A stretch of DNA of 64,000 nucleotides. Origin: Opitutaceae bacterium. Its GTDB lineage: Bacteria > Verrucomicrobiota > Verrucomicrobiia > Opitutales > Opitutaceae. Both the position numbers and the translations under genes were made by a program. The notes under the pieces were generated by a model, which was given only the letters and a program-made list of their open reading frames with translations, was not told the origin of the DNA and did not search any database. Shown one piece after another: positions 39,824 to 49,639 of the stretch. The stretch is taken from contig JAGOJU010000005.1 in the NCBI GenBank assembly GCA_017994935.1, positions 1-64,000 on the forward strand, written 5' to 3'. The stretch's first letter is position 1; every line of letters begins with the position of its first letter.

Positions 39824-42793
39824 CCGGGAATCCCCGCGATCTGCCGCCTGCAGGGTGACGGGACCGAGCAGTCCGGAGTCGAGGAGCGGCGAGGTTTCCG
39901 TGAAGAGATTCATGGAGGCCCAGGTGAAACGTTCCGGCTCCGGCAGCGAAAGGTCTCCGATCAGCCGGTTGGGCCAAAGGTTCGCGACCTCGATCTCCAG
40001 CTCATTCATTCCTCGACGAAGGCTGTCCGTCACGTCCACACGCCAAGGCGCACACCAGACAACTCCGAGATCGCGCCCATTCAGCCTTACCCGTGCGATG
40101 TTCTTCACCACACCGAGATCGAGCCACAAACGTCCCTGTGACCGTTCGCCGGCTCCTGGTTTGAAATCAAACCGTCTCCGATAGGTCGCCACACCGGAAT
40201 AGTGGCGGATGCCGGTTTCCGGACGCTGTATCCAATTTTCAAGCACAGGAAACTCGACAGCGGCAGGACCGCCCCACCTTGGATCGAACGCGACCGACCA
40301 GGGTCCATGCATTTCCTGGACAGGATGGGTCCCGGCAAAATTCACAGCGACCGCTTCAGCATTCGATTCATCCGGAGCCCGGCGGAATACCACAAAAAAC
40401 GCCTGCTCCGGTTCAAAGCGCATCGGGATCGTGGTGCGCCCCTCCCTTGCTTCGGATGCCCGGAGCAACCGACGTTCGCCCGTGACAGGATCCCACAGCT
40501 CCGGCTGGAGTCCCTCAACCCGAAAGACGCAATTCGCCTCCACCGTCCGCTGCTCGCGGTTCGATACAAAATACATTTCACCCGAAGTCATCCGTCGATG
40601 GACGTAACGCACCGGCCCGTCCGACTCGAAATCGGGCGCGATGCCCAGCTTTGCCAGCGCACGAGCGGCGACACCGTAGTTGCCATATTGCTCCGTGGCT
40701 GATTGCGGCGCGGCATCCGCATCCCAGATCACCCGGCCCCGGCCAACCGTGTGCTCCTTGACCGTGCGTCCATCGCAGGGACCCCACAACCGGTCCGCCA
40801 GCCGGCGCACCTCCTCGTCACACCCGGGATATCCCTCCAAACTCGGTGAAAAGCGCGGGCGCGGCCCAATGACGGTCGCTCCCTCGCGGACCAGCGCGTC
40901 CACCTTGCGCAAGAGCCGAGGGGTCATCGTTGTCCGATACGGCAGCTCAAGCAGCGCATAGCTCATGCCGTCGGGAAGACACAGCCGGCCCTCCTTCACG
41001 GTGACACTCTCGAGCAGCGTCTCTGGGGCGCATCCGTCGAAATTATGACCAGGGCGATCCGGCCGCGTCCCCATGGTCGCCGACGGGGGCGGGCGGAATA
41101 CCTGGGGTGCCCCCTCTCCGGCGAGGTAAAGGATGTCCGCAACTGGCAGTCCCTGCCTCAGCATCTGCTGACAGCGCGAGAAATACTCGTGGCATGCGCC
41201 CACCATCGGCCACCACGTCTGCGTGCGTTCCCAGTGCACGCCGTATTTCCACATCATCATTCCCGGCCTGCGATCAAGCGACGGCTGATGGGTGTAGCGA
41301 TGGATGTAGAAGCGGTTGATACCCGCACAGAACGCCCAGTCACCCAGTCCCTTTATCGAGCCGGGATATCCGCGCCAGTCCTCTCCGGGATCCGACGTGA
41401 ATGCCTCCGCGCCGATGATCCGCCTGCCGTTCGTATGCCCGATGGAGACGGCCTCGATGACGCTGTAGTCCGTGTTGAAGTTCGGACAGTGCCACCAGAA
41501 TTCCCCCATGGGCACATCCGCCGCGGCACCGAGAGTAAGATCCGCATTCGGGTTCATGTCGTATGGCTCGATGGAGAATTGCAGCCCATGCTCCCGACCC
41601 AGTTCCTTGAGCCGAAGGATGTGATGGGCAACAACCAGTTCCTGCGCCGTCTGACGCAGGTCCCACAGGAAGCGCTCCGTCATCTCACGATTCTCGACGA
41701 TGCGACCCGTCAGCGCCGGCAGCCAGTGCCACAGGTCATAGCCACGGCGCTGCCTGAATTCGGCTGCAAAACCCGGCGACCAGTTCTGCGCACTCATTTC
41801 CCAACTGTCGAAATGAAGCATCGTCACACCGCTTTCCTGACGCGACTCCGGTCCACGAGCCTTGAGAAAGGGACCGGGAAAATGCTCAAATTGGTTGTCC
41901 GCTGCTGCCACCGAAAACTTGTCGCTTTCAAACCCCAATCCGCTGGCAGGCGCCGGCCTTGTGGTCTGCCCGGTGGTGACACGTCCGAATCGCAGGATCG
42001 TCCATTCCCCGGGCGGCACCGTCCAGTCGAGGTGCCCATCCGCGCCCAGGTGGGACGTGAGATCCACAATCGCCGCAGGTTGGACGGTTTCATCAGAAGG
42101 CACATCCGGAAAACGCGCAGGCATGGGAAGAAAGGGTTTCACTCCCGGTACCGAAGAAAACGGCGCGCGACGGTAGAGCGCCTTTTCATCCACATCCTCA
42201 AGGCGCAAATTGCCCCGCGGGGTTGGGAACGCGATCACCCTGACATCGCGATAGAAATCCTTCCATTCCTGGGTCAGCTCCGGCGTCATTGTCTTGGGTC
42301 CAAAAAACGGAGGCCTCGGCTGCGGACGCGGAGGTTCACCCTGAAACTGCAAGGGCCCTTTCACGGTCAGCTCGCTCGCCACCAGATGCTGCATGGATTG
42401 GTCAGGTGATATCCAGGGCCCACCGCTGCCGCACCATCCCGGTCCCGCATTCAATCCGATCTCCAGGCCAAGGCGTCGCGCTTCATTTTCCGCATGCACA
42501 AACAACTCCCTCCATGCCGGACTCATGAACCCAACCGGTCCGCGCGGCAGGCCGAGGTTCACCTCAATCACCATCAGTCCGCCAATGCCGGCCTTCTGCA
42601 TGGCCTCGAAGTCCGCGGTGATGCCTTCGCGGGTCAGCGTTCCATCCATGATGATCCAATAGACCCACGGTCGCGCAGAGGCGGGCGGTCGCAGGAAATC
42701 CTGCTCAAGTCGTGACTCCGGTGCCGCCTGAGCGGCTCCTGCCACGGCAGCAATTGGAAACAGGAGTGCAAGAATCCATACGGCTTTTTTCAT
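39806..42793 (-). CDS. GH106-like alpha-L-rhamnosidase-family glycosidase
   Basis: 995 residues from ATG 42793; MKKAVWILALLFPIAAVAGA and AQAA form the signal peptide, so the upstream GTG extension is not used. FLRPPASARPWVYWIIMDGT, GIGGLMVIEVNLG and GWCGSGGPW mark the GH106 N-terminal barrel. HFDSWEMSAQNWSPGF, FSIEPYDMNPNADL and GEFWWHC hold the acidic active-site candidates. C-terminal beta-sandwich domains (TYRRRFDFKPGAGERSQGRL, LWLDLGVVKNIARVRLNGRD) are typical of the family. GH106 enzymes cleave L-rhamnose from pectic or microbial glycans. The divergent gene is an isomerase-like protein, which fits use of a deoxysugar. Confidence 0.8.
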   Translation of the reverse strand: MKKAVWILALLFPIAAVAGAAQAAPESRLEQDFLRPPASARPWVYWIIMDGTLTREGITADFEAMQKAGIGGLMVIEVNLGLPRGPVGFMSPAWRELFVHAENEARRLGLEIGLNAGPGWCGSGGPWISPDQSMQHLVASELTVKGPLQFQGEPPRPQPRPPFFGPKTMTPELTQEWKDFYRDVRVIAFPTPRGNLRLEDVDEKALYRRAPFSSVPGVKPFLPMPARFPDVPSDETVQPAAIVDLTSHLGADGHLDWTVPPGEWTILRFGRVTTGQTTRPAPASGLGFESDKFSVAAADNQFEHFPGPFLKARGPESRQESGVTMLHFDSWEMSAQNWSPGFAAEFRQRRGYDLWHWLPALTGRIVENREMTERFLWDLRQTAQELVVAHHILRLKELGREHGLQFSIEPYDMNPNADLTLGAAADVPMGEFWWHCPNFNTDYSVIEAVSIGHTNGRRIIGAEAFTSDPGEDWRGYPGSIKGLGDWAFCAGINRFYIHRYTHQPSLDRRPGMMMWKYGVHWERTQTWWPMVGACHEYFSRCQQMLRQGLPVADILYLAGEGAPQVFRPPPSATMGTRPDRPGHNFDGCAPETLLESVTVKEGRLCLPDGMSYALLELPYRTTMTPRLLRKVDALVREGATVIGPRPRFSPSLEGYPGCDEEVRRLADRLWGPCDGRTVKEHTVGRGRVIWDADAAPQSATEQYGNYGVAARALAKLGIAPDFESDGPVRYVHRRMTSGEMYFVSNREQRTVEANCVFRVEGLQPELWDPVTGERRLLRASEAREGRTTIPMRFEPEQAFFVVFRRAPDESNAEAVAVNFAGTHPVQEMHGPWSVAFDPRWGGPAAVEFPVLENWIQRPETGIRHYSGVATYRRRFDFKPGAGERSQGRLWLDLGVVKNIARVRLNGRDLGVVWCAPWRVDVTDSLRRGMNELEIEVANLWPNRLIGDLSLPEPERFTWASMNLFTETSPLLDSGLLGPVTLQAADRGDSRSGKQF

Positions 42794-43043
42794 GGAGGAA
42801 CCCCTTTTTCTCACACGCGAAACGGACAACCCGCCACCGTGCACAGGGATCGTCTAGGCTCCCTCCCTTGGCCGCACAAGAACTACCTGTGCATACGACA
42901 GAAAATGAAATCAGTGCCGCAAGCCTTCCGTTGAAGGTGGTCCGTGCAACGGGACCCATGCGATCACTTGCGCGCCTGATTCCACGACGATGCTTCAAGA
43001 TTTGGATTACCTTCCTGCTGTCAGCGCACCAGCATGCCCGCGC

Positions 43044-44474
43044 ATGAAACCCTCCCCTCTTCGCGTCGGCTTGTTCGGCATCGGACTGCAGGAATATTGG
43101 CCGCAGTTCGCCGGCTTGCGCGACCGGCTCGAAGGATATGTCAGGACCGTGGCGATCAAACTCGCGCGGCCCGGCGTGGAAGTCATCAATGTCGGTCTGG
43201 TCGACAGCCTCGACCGTGCGGTCGAGGTCGGCAGCACGCTGCGCCAGCGGGAGGTTGATCTCATCTTCTTGCACGTGACGACCTACGCGCTTTCGGCGAC
43301 CGTCCTGCCAGTCGTGCAGCGCACAAAGGTCCCGGTCGTCATCCTGAGCCTGCAACCCGAAGCCGCAATCGACTACGCGGCCTTCAATGCCCTGCGCGAC
43401 CGTACAAGGATGACCGGGGAATGGCTTGCCCACTGCGCCATCTGCTCCGCACCCGAACTCGCGAACGTTTTCAAACGCGCGGGCATCCGCTACCATCAGG
43501 TCACGGGATGCCTCGAAAACGATCCCGCCTGCTGGGACGAAGTCGATGCCTGGATCGAGGCGGGCCGCGTCAGCGCCGGCATGGCAGCGAACAGGCTCGG
43601 CCTGATGGGACACTACTACGGCGGCATGCTCGACATCTACAGCGATGTGACACTCCAGTCCGCCACGTTCGGCACACAGGTCCTGATGCTGGAAGTGGAC
43701 GAGCTGTCTGCGCTGAGGCGGCAGGCAACTGCGTCTGCCATCTCGGCACGCGTCGCTGAGTTTCACCAGGCCTTTGAGGTTCAGCCTGACTGCGCCGCGA
43801 TGGAGCTGGCGGAGGCGGCACGCACGTCGGTTGCGCTTGACCGCCTGGTCGAGCAGCACCGTCTGGGATCCCTGGCCTACTACTACAAGGGAACCGGCGT
43901 CCAGGAAAACGAGGACACCCTCGCCTCGATCATCCTCGGCACCTCGCTCCTGACGAGCCGCGGTATCCCGGTGGCCGGTGAATACGAGGTCAAGAACGTG
44001 CAGGCGATGAAGATCCTGGACCTCTTCGGTGCGGGCGGCTCCTTCACCGAATACTACGCCATGGATTTCAACGAGGACGTCGTGCTCATGGGACACGATG
44101 GCCCCGGGCACATCGCCATTGCGCAGGGAAAAACCAAAGTCCGGCCCCTGAAGGTCTATCACGGCAAGGTCGGACGCGGCGTATCGGTTGAGATGGCGGT
44201 GAAACACGGTCCCGTGACACTCCTGTCCGTCATCGAAACCACAAACGGCAGGCTCGCCCTGCTTTGCGCCGAGGCGGAATCCGTGCCAGGCCCCATTCTC
44301 GAGATCGGCAATACCAACAGCCGTTACCGGTTCGCGTGCGGCGCGCGGGAGTTTGTAAATCGCTGGAATTCCTTCGGTCCCGCCCATCATTGCGCGGTGG
44401 GCGTGGGCACCCTGGGCGACCGCATTTCCAAGCTCGGAGCACTGCTCAACCTGGACGTGCATCGTGTCTGCTGA
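43044..44474 (+). CDS. L-fucose/L-arabinose isomerase-like protein
   Basis: 476 residues from ATG 43044 (MKPSPLRVGLFGIGLQEYWP). The N-terminal Rossmann-type domain (VDLIFLHVTTYALSATVLPV, VPVVILSLQP), the central GLMGHYYGGMLDIYSDVTLQ segment and FGAGGSFTEYYAMDFNEDVV belong to the AraA/FucI-like fold with its Glu/His manganese ligands. The family interconverts aldoses and ketoses, but many close relatives are uncharacterised, so the sugar is unknown. It is cytoplasmic. It is divergent from the GH106-like gene across 250 bases, suggesting processing of the released sugar. Confidence 0.75.
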   Translation: MKPSPLRVGLFGIGLQEYWPQFAGLRDRLEGYVRTVAIKLARPGVEVINVGLVDSLDRAVEVGSTLRQREVDLIFLHVTTYALSATVLPVVQRTKVPVVILSLQPEAAIDYAAFNALRDRTRMTGEWLAHCAICSAPELANVFKRAGIRYHQVTGCLENDPACWDEVDAWIEAGRVSAGMAANRLGLMGHYYGGMLDIYSDVTLQSATFGTQVLMLEVDELSALRRQATASAISARVAEFHQAFEVQPDCAAMELAEAARTSVALDRLVEQHRLGSLAYYYKGTGVQENEDTLASIILGTSLLTSRGIPVAGEYEVKNVQAMKILDLFGAGGSFTEYYAMDFNEDVVLMGHDGPGHIAIAQGKTKVRPLKVYHGKVGRGVSVEMAVKHGPVTLLSVIETTNGRLALLCAEAESVPGPILEIGNTNSRYRFACGAREFVNRWNSFGPAHHCAVGVGTLGDRISKLGALLNLDVHRVC

Positions 44475-44914
44475 GCGAGGCGCGACGCCCGGCACGGGCG
44501 AGCCGCTCGTCCGGCCCAGCCACCCCAGGACTGTCGCCCTAACCACTACCGATTGTGGTGAGCTGCCCATACGAGCACCACCGGTTGTAAATTTTTAGAG
44601 CTTCGGGCAATACTTCGCTTGACGTTCGTACTAGGTAGGCGTGTGATCCGCGCCGCTCCTTTTGGACCCGCGCGGAGGGTCTGTCCAAGCTCACTCAACG
44701 TCCGATATCGATCCCATTTCGTCCCTCTTCCGGACACCTGCGCTCGCCATTCCCGCCATGCATTTTCCCGTCCGGAACCCCTTCCCCTGAAACTGGCTCC
44801 CGTTTCCCCAGAAGCCCCTTCCGCAGTCCCTGACGCCGCCCCCTTCGGTCGCGCTCAATCCCGTCACCTCCACCCGTCTCTCACCGCCATCATTCTCCCA
44901 CCGTCATCGATCGA
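44475..44914. other. Long gap upstream of nrdA
   Basis: 440 bp with no supported gene. It has GTGGTG and CACCAC arms at about 44554-44580 and a TTGACG at about 44618, but no convincing -10 partner or NrdR box was recognised. Confidence 0.4.
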
Positions 44915-47900
44915 ATGAACTCCACCCTCTCCAGCGACCTCGCCCTCAAACGCACCGTACACACGCCAGTTGAACAAAAGCCCCATTTTGCCTGGCGGGA
45001 TATCCTGTCCGGCGAATCCCTTGTCGTTCCCCCGGTGGTGCTCATCTGCCCGCATGGCGAAGAGCGTTTCGACGCCAACGAAGTGGCCGACACGCTGGGC
45101 AAGTCGTTGACCAATGTCCTGCTGGCACGGGGCGAAAAGGACATCTTCACCGCGGCCAACCGCGCCTGGGTCGTCAGTGTCGTCCGGGAGCTGCTGGGCA
45201 CGCTCACATTGGAGTCCAGGCGCCAGTCTCCCCTCAAGCTCACCCTCAACGGTCTTTACGAACTGATCGAAAAGACACTGGTCGACAACAACGCCTACGA
45301 TGTCGCCAAGAGCCTGCTCCTGAATCGCAGCCGCAAGCTCGCCATCGACCGCTCGTCCGCCGCGCAGAGCTCCATCCGCGTCATCCGCCGCAACCACCAG
45401 GTCGTTCCGTTTGTCGCCCAGAAGATCGAAATCGCGATCCGCAAATCCTTTCTTTCACTGCAGCGCGATTCAGCGCCCGCCGTCGCAATCACTCAGGCCG
45501 TTTCCGATCGCATCCAGGCATCGAAGCAGACGTTCGTTCACATCGAGGACATCCAGGACATCGTCCAGGAGGAGCTGATGAAATCCGGCCACTACAAGGT
45601 TGCCGAAGCCTACATCCTCTATCGCGCAGAACGCGCCTCCTCACGCACGGAGACCCCGGTCGCGGATGCCGGCAATCCGCCTCCGCCCGCACAGCCCGCC
45701 CCGGGACAGGAAACCATGGTGGTGGTCAAACGCGCCACCGGCGAAACCCTCTTCTGGGACGGCGTTGACCTGCGCAAACGCATCGAATTCGCACGCATCG
45801 GACTCGATCTCTGCCTGACCAATGAACAGATCGAGGCGGAGCTCCGGCGCTCGGTATTCGACCAGATTTCCCAACGCGACCTCGATGCCACCATCATCCT
45901 CAACTCAAAGACGCTGATCGAACGCGACGCCGATTTCGCCCGCTTTGCCGGGCGAATCCAGCTGTCCTACATCTACGAGGAGGTTCTCGGCTGGGACATC
46001 GTACGCGACGGCATCGGGTCGCTCCGCGCTTTTCACCAGCGCGCCTTCAGGAAATACGTCGAACACGGCGTCGCCATCAAGCGCCTCAATCCGCGCCTGC
46101 TCGACTATGATCTGAACCGCCTCTCCCTGGCGCTGGATCCGTCGGCCGACCTCGAATTCGATTTCCTCGGTATCCAGACGATCTACGACCGCTACCTGAT
46201 CATCGACAAGACAAGGAAGCCGTCCCGGCGGATTGAGACACCCCAGTTTTTCTGGATGCGCGTCGCCATGGGTCTCTTCCTCGACGAGCCCCAGAACCGT
46301 GAATCGCTCGTCACCGGACTCTACGATCTCTACAAGAGCCGCCGCTTCTGCAGTTCCACACCCACGCTGTTCAACTCGGGCACGCTGCACTCCCAGCTCT
46401 CATCCTGCTACCTGTACTACGTCGACGATTCGCTCGAGGGCATCATGTACCGTGGCATCGCGGAGAACGCGCAGCTCTCCAAATGGGCCGGTGGTCTCGG
46501 CGGCTCATGGACCGCAGTGCGCGGTACCGGAGCCTACATTGGAGGAACCAATGGCGACTCCCAGGGCGTGATCCCCTTCCTCAAGCTGCACAACGACCAG
46601 CTGGTCGCCGTCAACCAGGGCGGGAAACGCAAGGGCTCTGGCTGCGCCTACCTTGAGTCGTGGCACAACGACATCTTCGAATTCCTCGAACTGCGCAAGA
46701 ACACGGGTGATGACCGCCGCCGCACCCACGACATGAACACGGCAAACTGGGTGCCCGACCTTTTCATGAAGCGCATGGAGGCCCGCGGATCCTGGACACT
46801 CTTCCGCTCCAACGAGGTGAAGGACCTGCACGAACTCTACGGACGGAAATTCGAGGAGGCCTACCTTCGCTACGAACAACTCGCCGAGGAGGGCAGGATC
46901 TTCGGACAGAAGATCGAGGCCCTCGAACTGTGGAAAAAAATGCTCTCGATGCTTTTCGAGACGGGCCATCCGTGGATCACCTTCAAGGATGCCTGCAATA
47001 TCCGGTCGCCGCAGGACCACGCCGGCGTGATCCACTCGTCGAATCTCTGCACCGAAATCACGCTGAACACCTCCAACGAGGAAACGGCCGTGTGCAACCT
47101 CGGCTCCGTCATCCTCGATACCCATCTCCTGCCCGACGGCGCAATCGATCATGCCAAGCTGCGCGAAACCATCCGCCTGGCGGTGCGCGCACTCGACAAT
47201 GTCATCGACATCAATTTCTACCCGACCAAACCGGCCGAAACGTCAAACCGCCGCCACCGCCCGATCGGTCTCGGCATGATGGGCCTCGCCCACGCCCTCT
47301 ACCTGCGCGGCCAGGCCTTCGCTTCCCAGGAGGCGGTGGAGTTCAACGACGAGGCCATGGAGGCCATCGCCTTCCACGCCTACGAAGCCTCCTCCGATCT
47401 CGCCGCCGAGCGCGGGCGCTACTCTTCCTACGCGGGATCCAAATGGGACCGCGGCCTCCTCCCGCAGGACACCATCGACCTCCTTGAACAGGAACGCGGC
47501 GTGCCCGTCGACGTTCCGCGCGGCGGCAAACTCGACTGGACTCCCCTGCGCGAAAAGATCGCTAGACAGGGCATGCGCAACAGCAACGTGCTCGCCATCG
47601 CCCCCACCGCCACGATTTCCAACATCACCGCGACCTCGCCCTGCATCGAGCCGACCTACAAGAACCTCTTCGTCAAATCCAACCTGTCGGGTGAATTCAT
47701 CGTCCTGAATCCGTTTCTCGTTAAGGACCTCAAGGCACGCGGACTCTGGAACCAGGAGATGATCGACAACCTCAAGTATTTCGACGGCGAACTTGGCGAC
47801 ATCGAAGCCATCCCCGAAGACCTCAAGGCAAAGTACCTGACGGCCTTCGGAATCGATCCGCGGTGGGTCATCGATGCCGCAGCCCGTCGCCAAAAGTGGA

Positions 47901-48235
47901 TCGACCAGGCACAGAGCGTGAATCTCTGGCTCGGCACACCCGACCTCAAGACGCTGAGTCACATGTACCGTCACGCCTGGCACGCGGGCCTCAAGACGAC
48001 CTACTACCTGCGTTCACTCAGCGCGTCCAACATAGAGAAGGCCACCGTCGCCACCAAGAAGGAGGTGCGCATCGGATCCGGATCAAGCACCCCTGCCGAA
48101 GCACTGTCTGCCGCCGGCATCACCCCCTCCGAGGCAGTCTCCGAGAATAGGAAGCGCGAGTACACCGCGGAGGAAAAAACAGCCTGCAGCCTCGAGGCCA
48201 TGCGCAACGGCGGCGAATGCGAAGCCTGCCAGTAA
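44915..48235 (+). CDS. nrdA: Class I ribonucleotide reductase, alpha subunit with three ATP cones
   Basis: 1106 residues. Three ATP-cone modules precede the catalytic barrel: about 40-140 (degenerate), 155-240 (IRVIRRNHQVVPFVAQKIEI) and 268-355 (VVVKRATGETLFWDGVDLRK), with a Pro-rich linker at 250-265. The barrel has SSCYLYYVDDS (first redox Cys), NLCTEI (the Asn-Cys-Glu radical site) and ETAVCNLGS (second redox Cys). The NSNVLAIAPTATISNITATS strand follows, and a C-terminal CEAC swinging pair accepts thioredoxin electrons. It makes deoxynucleotides with NrdB, whose gene is not adjacent. Most NrdA proteins have one cone and about 760 residues, so this is a long form. Confidence 0.93.
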   Translation: MNSTLSSDLALKRTVHTPVEQKPHFAWRDILSGESLVVPPVVLICPHGEERFDANEVADTLGKSLTNVLLARGEKDIFTAANRAWVVSVVRELLGTLTLESRRQSPLKLTLNGLYELIEKTLVDNNAYDVAKSLLLNRSRKLAIDRSSAAQSSIRVIRRNHQVVPFVAQKIEIAIRKSFLSLQRDSAPAVAITQAVSDRIQASKQTFVHIEDIQDIVQEELMKSGHYKVAEAYILYRAERASSRTETPVADAGNPPPPAQPAPGQETMVVVKRATGETLFWDGVDLRKRIEFARIGLDLCLTNEQIEAELRRSVFDQISQRDLDATIILNSKTLIERDADFARFAGRIQLSYIYEEVLGWDIVRDGIGSLRAFHQRAFRKYVEHGVAIKRLNPRLLDYDLNRLSLALDPSADLEFDFLGIQTIYDRYLIIDKTRKPSRRIETPQFFWMRVAMGLFLDEPQNRESLVTGLYDLYKSRRFCSSTPTLFNSGTLHSQLSSCYLYYVDDSLEGIMYRGIAENAQLSKWAGGLGGSWTAVRGTGAYIGGTNGDSQGVIPFLKLHNDQLVAVNQGGKRKGSGCAYLESWHNDIFEFLELRKNTGDDRRRTHDMNTANWVPDLFMKRMEARGSWTLFRSNEVKDLHELYGRKFEEAYLRYEQLAEEGRIFGQKIEALELWKKMLSMLFETGHPWITFKDACNIRSPQDHAGVIHSSNLCTEITLNTSNEETAVCNLGSVILDTHLLPDGAIDHAKLRETIRLAVRALDNVIDINFYPTKPAETSNRRHRPIGLGMMGLAHALYLRGQAFASQEAVEFNDEAMEAIAFHAYEASSDLAAERGRYSSYAGSKWDRGLLPQDTIDLLEQERGVPVDVPRGGKLDWTPLREKIARQGMRNSNVLAIAPTATISNITATSPCIEPTYKNLFVKSNLSGEFIVLNPFLVKDLKARGLWNQEMIDNLKYFDGELGDIEAIPEDLKAKYLTAFGIDPRWVIDAAARRQKWIDQAQSVNLWLGTPDLKTLSHMYRHAWHAGLKTTYYLRSLSASNIEKATVATKKEVRIGSGSSTPAEALSAAGITPSEAVSENRKREYTAEEKTACSLEAMRNGGECEACQ

Positions 48236-48265
48236 CGCAGCGGAGACCCATCAAGATTTTTCCCG

Positions 48266-48474
48266 GGCACGGTCCATCGTGCCGTGCATGAGATCCAAGA
48301 GAGTGGCGAGCGCTTCCAGCTCCCGATTCAGACTTCCGCATTGGGATGGGCACGCTTCCTCCTTTCCATTCCGAAATCATTCTGTGGAGGGGCGCGCTTC
48401 GTCGTGCCCTGTCTGAGATCCGAGAGAGTGACAGGAGCTTCCAGCTTCCGATTCAGAATTCCGCCCATCCCGCC
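48266..48474. repeat. Two degenerate tandem copies containing REP family 2
   Basis: Copy 1 (48266-48350) and copy 2 (48390-48474) each start with a GGCACG/CGTGCC-type palindrome and continue with GAGATCC-AGAGAGTG, AGCTTCCAGCT-like and CCGATTCAGA blocks at about 124-base spacing. They lie just before the secreted-protein gene. Confidence 0.7.
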
Positions 48475-48525
48475 GGGCCCCTCTTTTGCTTGCCGCTCCC
48501 GGCCCTGCACATTACCGTCAGCCTC

Positions 48526-49458
48526 ATGAGTCTCGCGGCAAAATTCATGAACGCAGCGACGATCCTCGCCATCCTTTTTCTGTCCGTTGGCGCAGCTGCA
48601 TCCCATGGACAGGCCCCTGATTCCCTCGCGGGCACCACCTATCGTGAAGATATCGTTTCCCTTGGGGGTCCGTCGAAGGGAACCGCTTTTCTTCATGCCG
48701 ACGGCACCTATGAAACGGTGATTTCGCAAGGCAAGATAGGGAGGATATCCAGTTACGGCGGAATAGCCGGAGCGCCGCCGGAAAAGGGGACCTACACCTA
48801 TACCCGGACGGGACCCGCCACCGGCACGCTCTCCTTTACGGCAACCGGACCGATCGACTATTTTAGCGTGATAACCTTTTTCCACAGTACCTCCGAGGGC
48901 CCACCGGCGCGTATCGTCCGCGCTCTCAACTTCGCTACTGAACACAAAGGCACCCTTTCTCTGGCTCCCCCTTTAGATGACTTCGTGATCTCAAGAGGAG
49001 AGTTCGAAATTTCCCGTGACGCGGCGCCGCTCTTGAATGCCTCTGTACGCGGTTCAGCCCGTGCCGATAAACCTTTGATTCTAGGTTTTGTCGTTTCGGG
49101 ATCCAGCCGCACGGTACTCATTCGAGGGATTGGCCCCACCTTGGCTTCCTTTGATGTTCCCAATCCCGCCACCAGCACGCACCTTGAGCTTTACAGTGTA
49201 CGACAAAGTATCGTCATCACCACCAACTCCCAGTGGGAATCCTCCACGTCATTGGCTGAGAATGGCTATCTGGAAAAGGACGCCGCTGCCCAAACCCTGA
49301 AGAAAGCTTTTCAACTGACGGGAGCGTTTCCACTCCCGGAGGGTTCACGCGACTCCGCCATTCTGAGAACGTTGAGACCAGGCAGTTATACCGTAATTCT
49401 GAAAACCGCCAGCGCCGAAGATAGCGAAGTTCTGGGTGAGATTTATATCATCCCCTGA
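48526..49458 (+). CDS. Secreted Opitutales-type protein with conserved C-terminal domain
   Basis: 310 residues from ATG 48526 (MSLAAKFMNAATILAILFLS and VGAAASHGQA signal). Residues about 35-150 are a small beta-domain (GTAFLHADGTYETVISQGKI, KGTYTYTRTGPATGTLSFTA). The second half, NASVRGSARADKPLILGFVV, SSRTVLIRGIGPTLASFDVP and GAFPLPEGSRDSAILRTLRP ending in GSYTVILKT, is a domain I know from many Opitutus-type secreted proteins, where it ends cell-surface or large beta-rich proteins. Its function is not established. An upstream in-frame start would only translate the tandem repeats. Confidence 0.7.
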   Translation: MSLAAKFMNAATILAILFLSVGAAASHGQAPDSLAGTTYREDIVSLGGPSKGTAFLHADGTYETVISQGKIGRISSYGGIAGAPPEKGTYTYTRTGPATGTLSFTATGPIDYFSVITFFHSTSEGPPARIVRALNFATEHKGTLSLAPPLDDFVISRGEFEISRDAAPLLNASVRGSARADKPLILGFVVSGSSRTVLIRGIGPTLASFDVPNPATSTHLELYSVRQSIVITTNSQWESSTSLAENGYLEKDAAAQTLKKAFQLTGAFPLPEGSRDSAILRTLRPGSYTVILKTASAEDSEVLGEIYIIP

Positions 49459-49465
49459 TTCAACC

Positions 49466-49485
49466 GGTCACGACGAAGCGTGACC
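49466..49485. repeat. REP family 2 palindrome GGTCACGACGAAGCGTGACC
   Basis: Seven-base arms around ACGAAG, just behind the stop of the secreted-protein gene. Identical to 55899-55918. Confidence 0.85.
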
Positions 49486-49639
49486 CTCCATTGCAGAAAG
49501 AAATCAATCCCCTGTGCGAGTTGTGTCCGTCAAGTTCTGCAAAAAGGGATCGGTGGTTTGAGGGTTTGGTGATTTAAAGAGGATCTTTGGGATGGGGTGC
49601 AGGGCGCATTGGATCGCCGCGGATCTGTGGACAGCGAGG

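Noticed and set aside
44475..44914. Possible NrdR boxes or RNA element before nrdA
   Set aside because: No pair of recognisable NrdR boxes and no consistent secondary structure were found by eye.
48266..48474. Possible CRISPR-like array
   Set aside because: Only two degenerate units at about 124-base spacing, with palindromic REP content; no short identical repeats with unique spacers.
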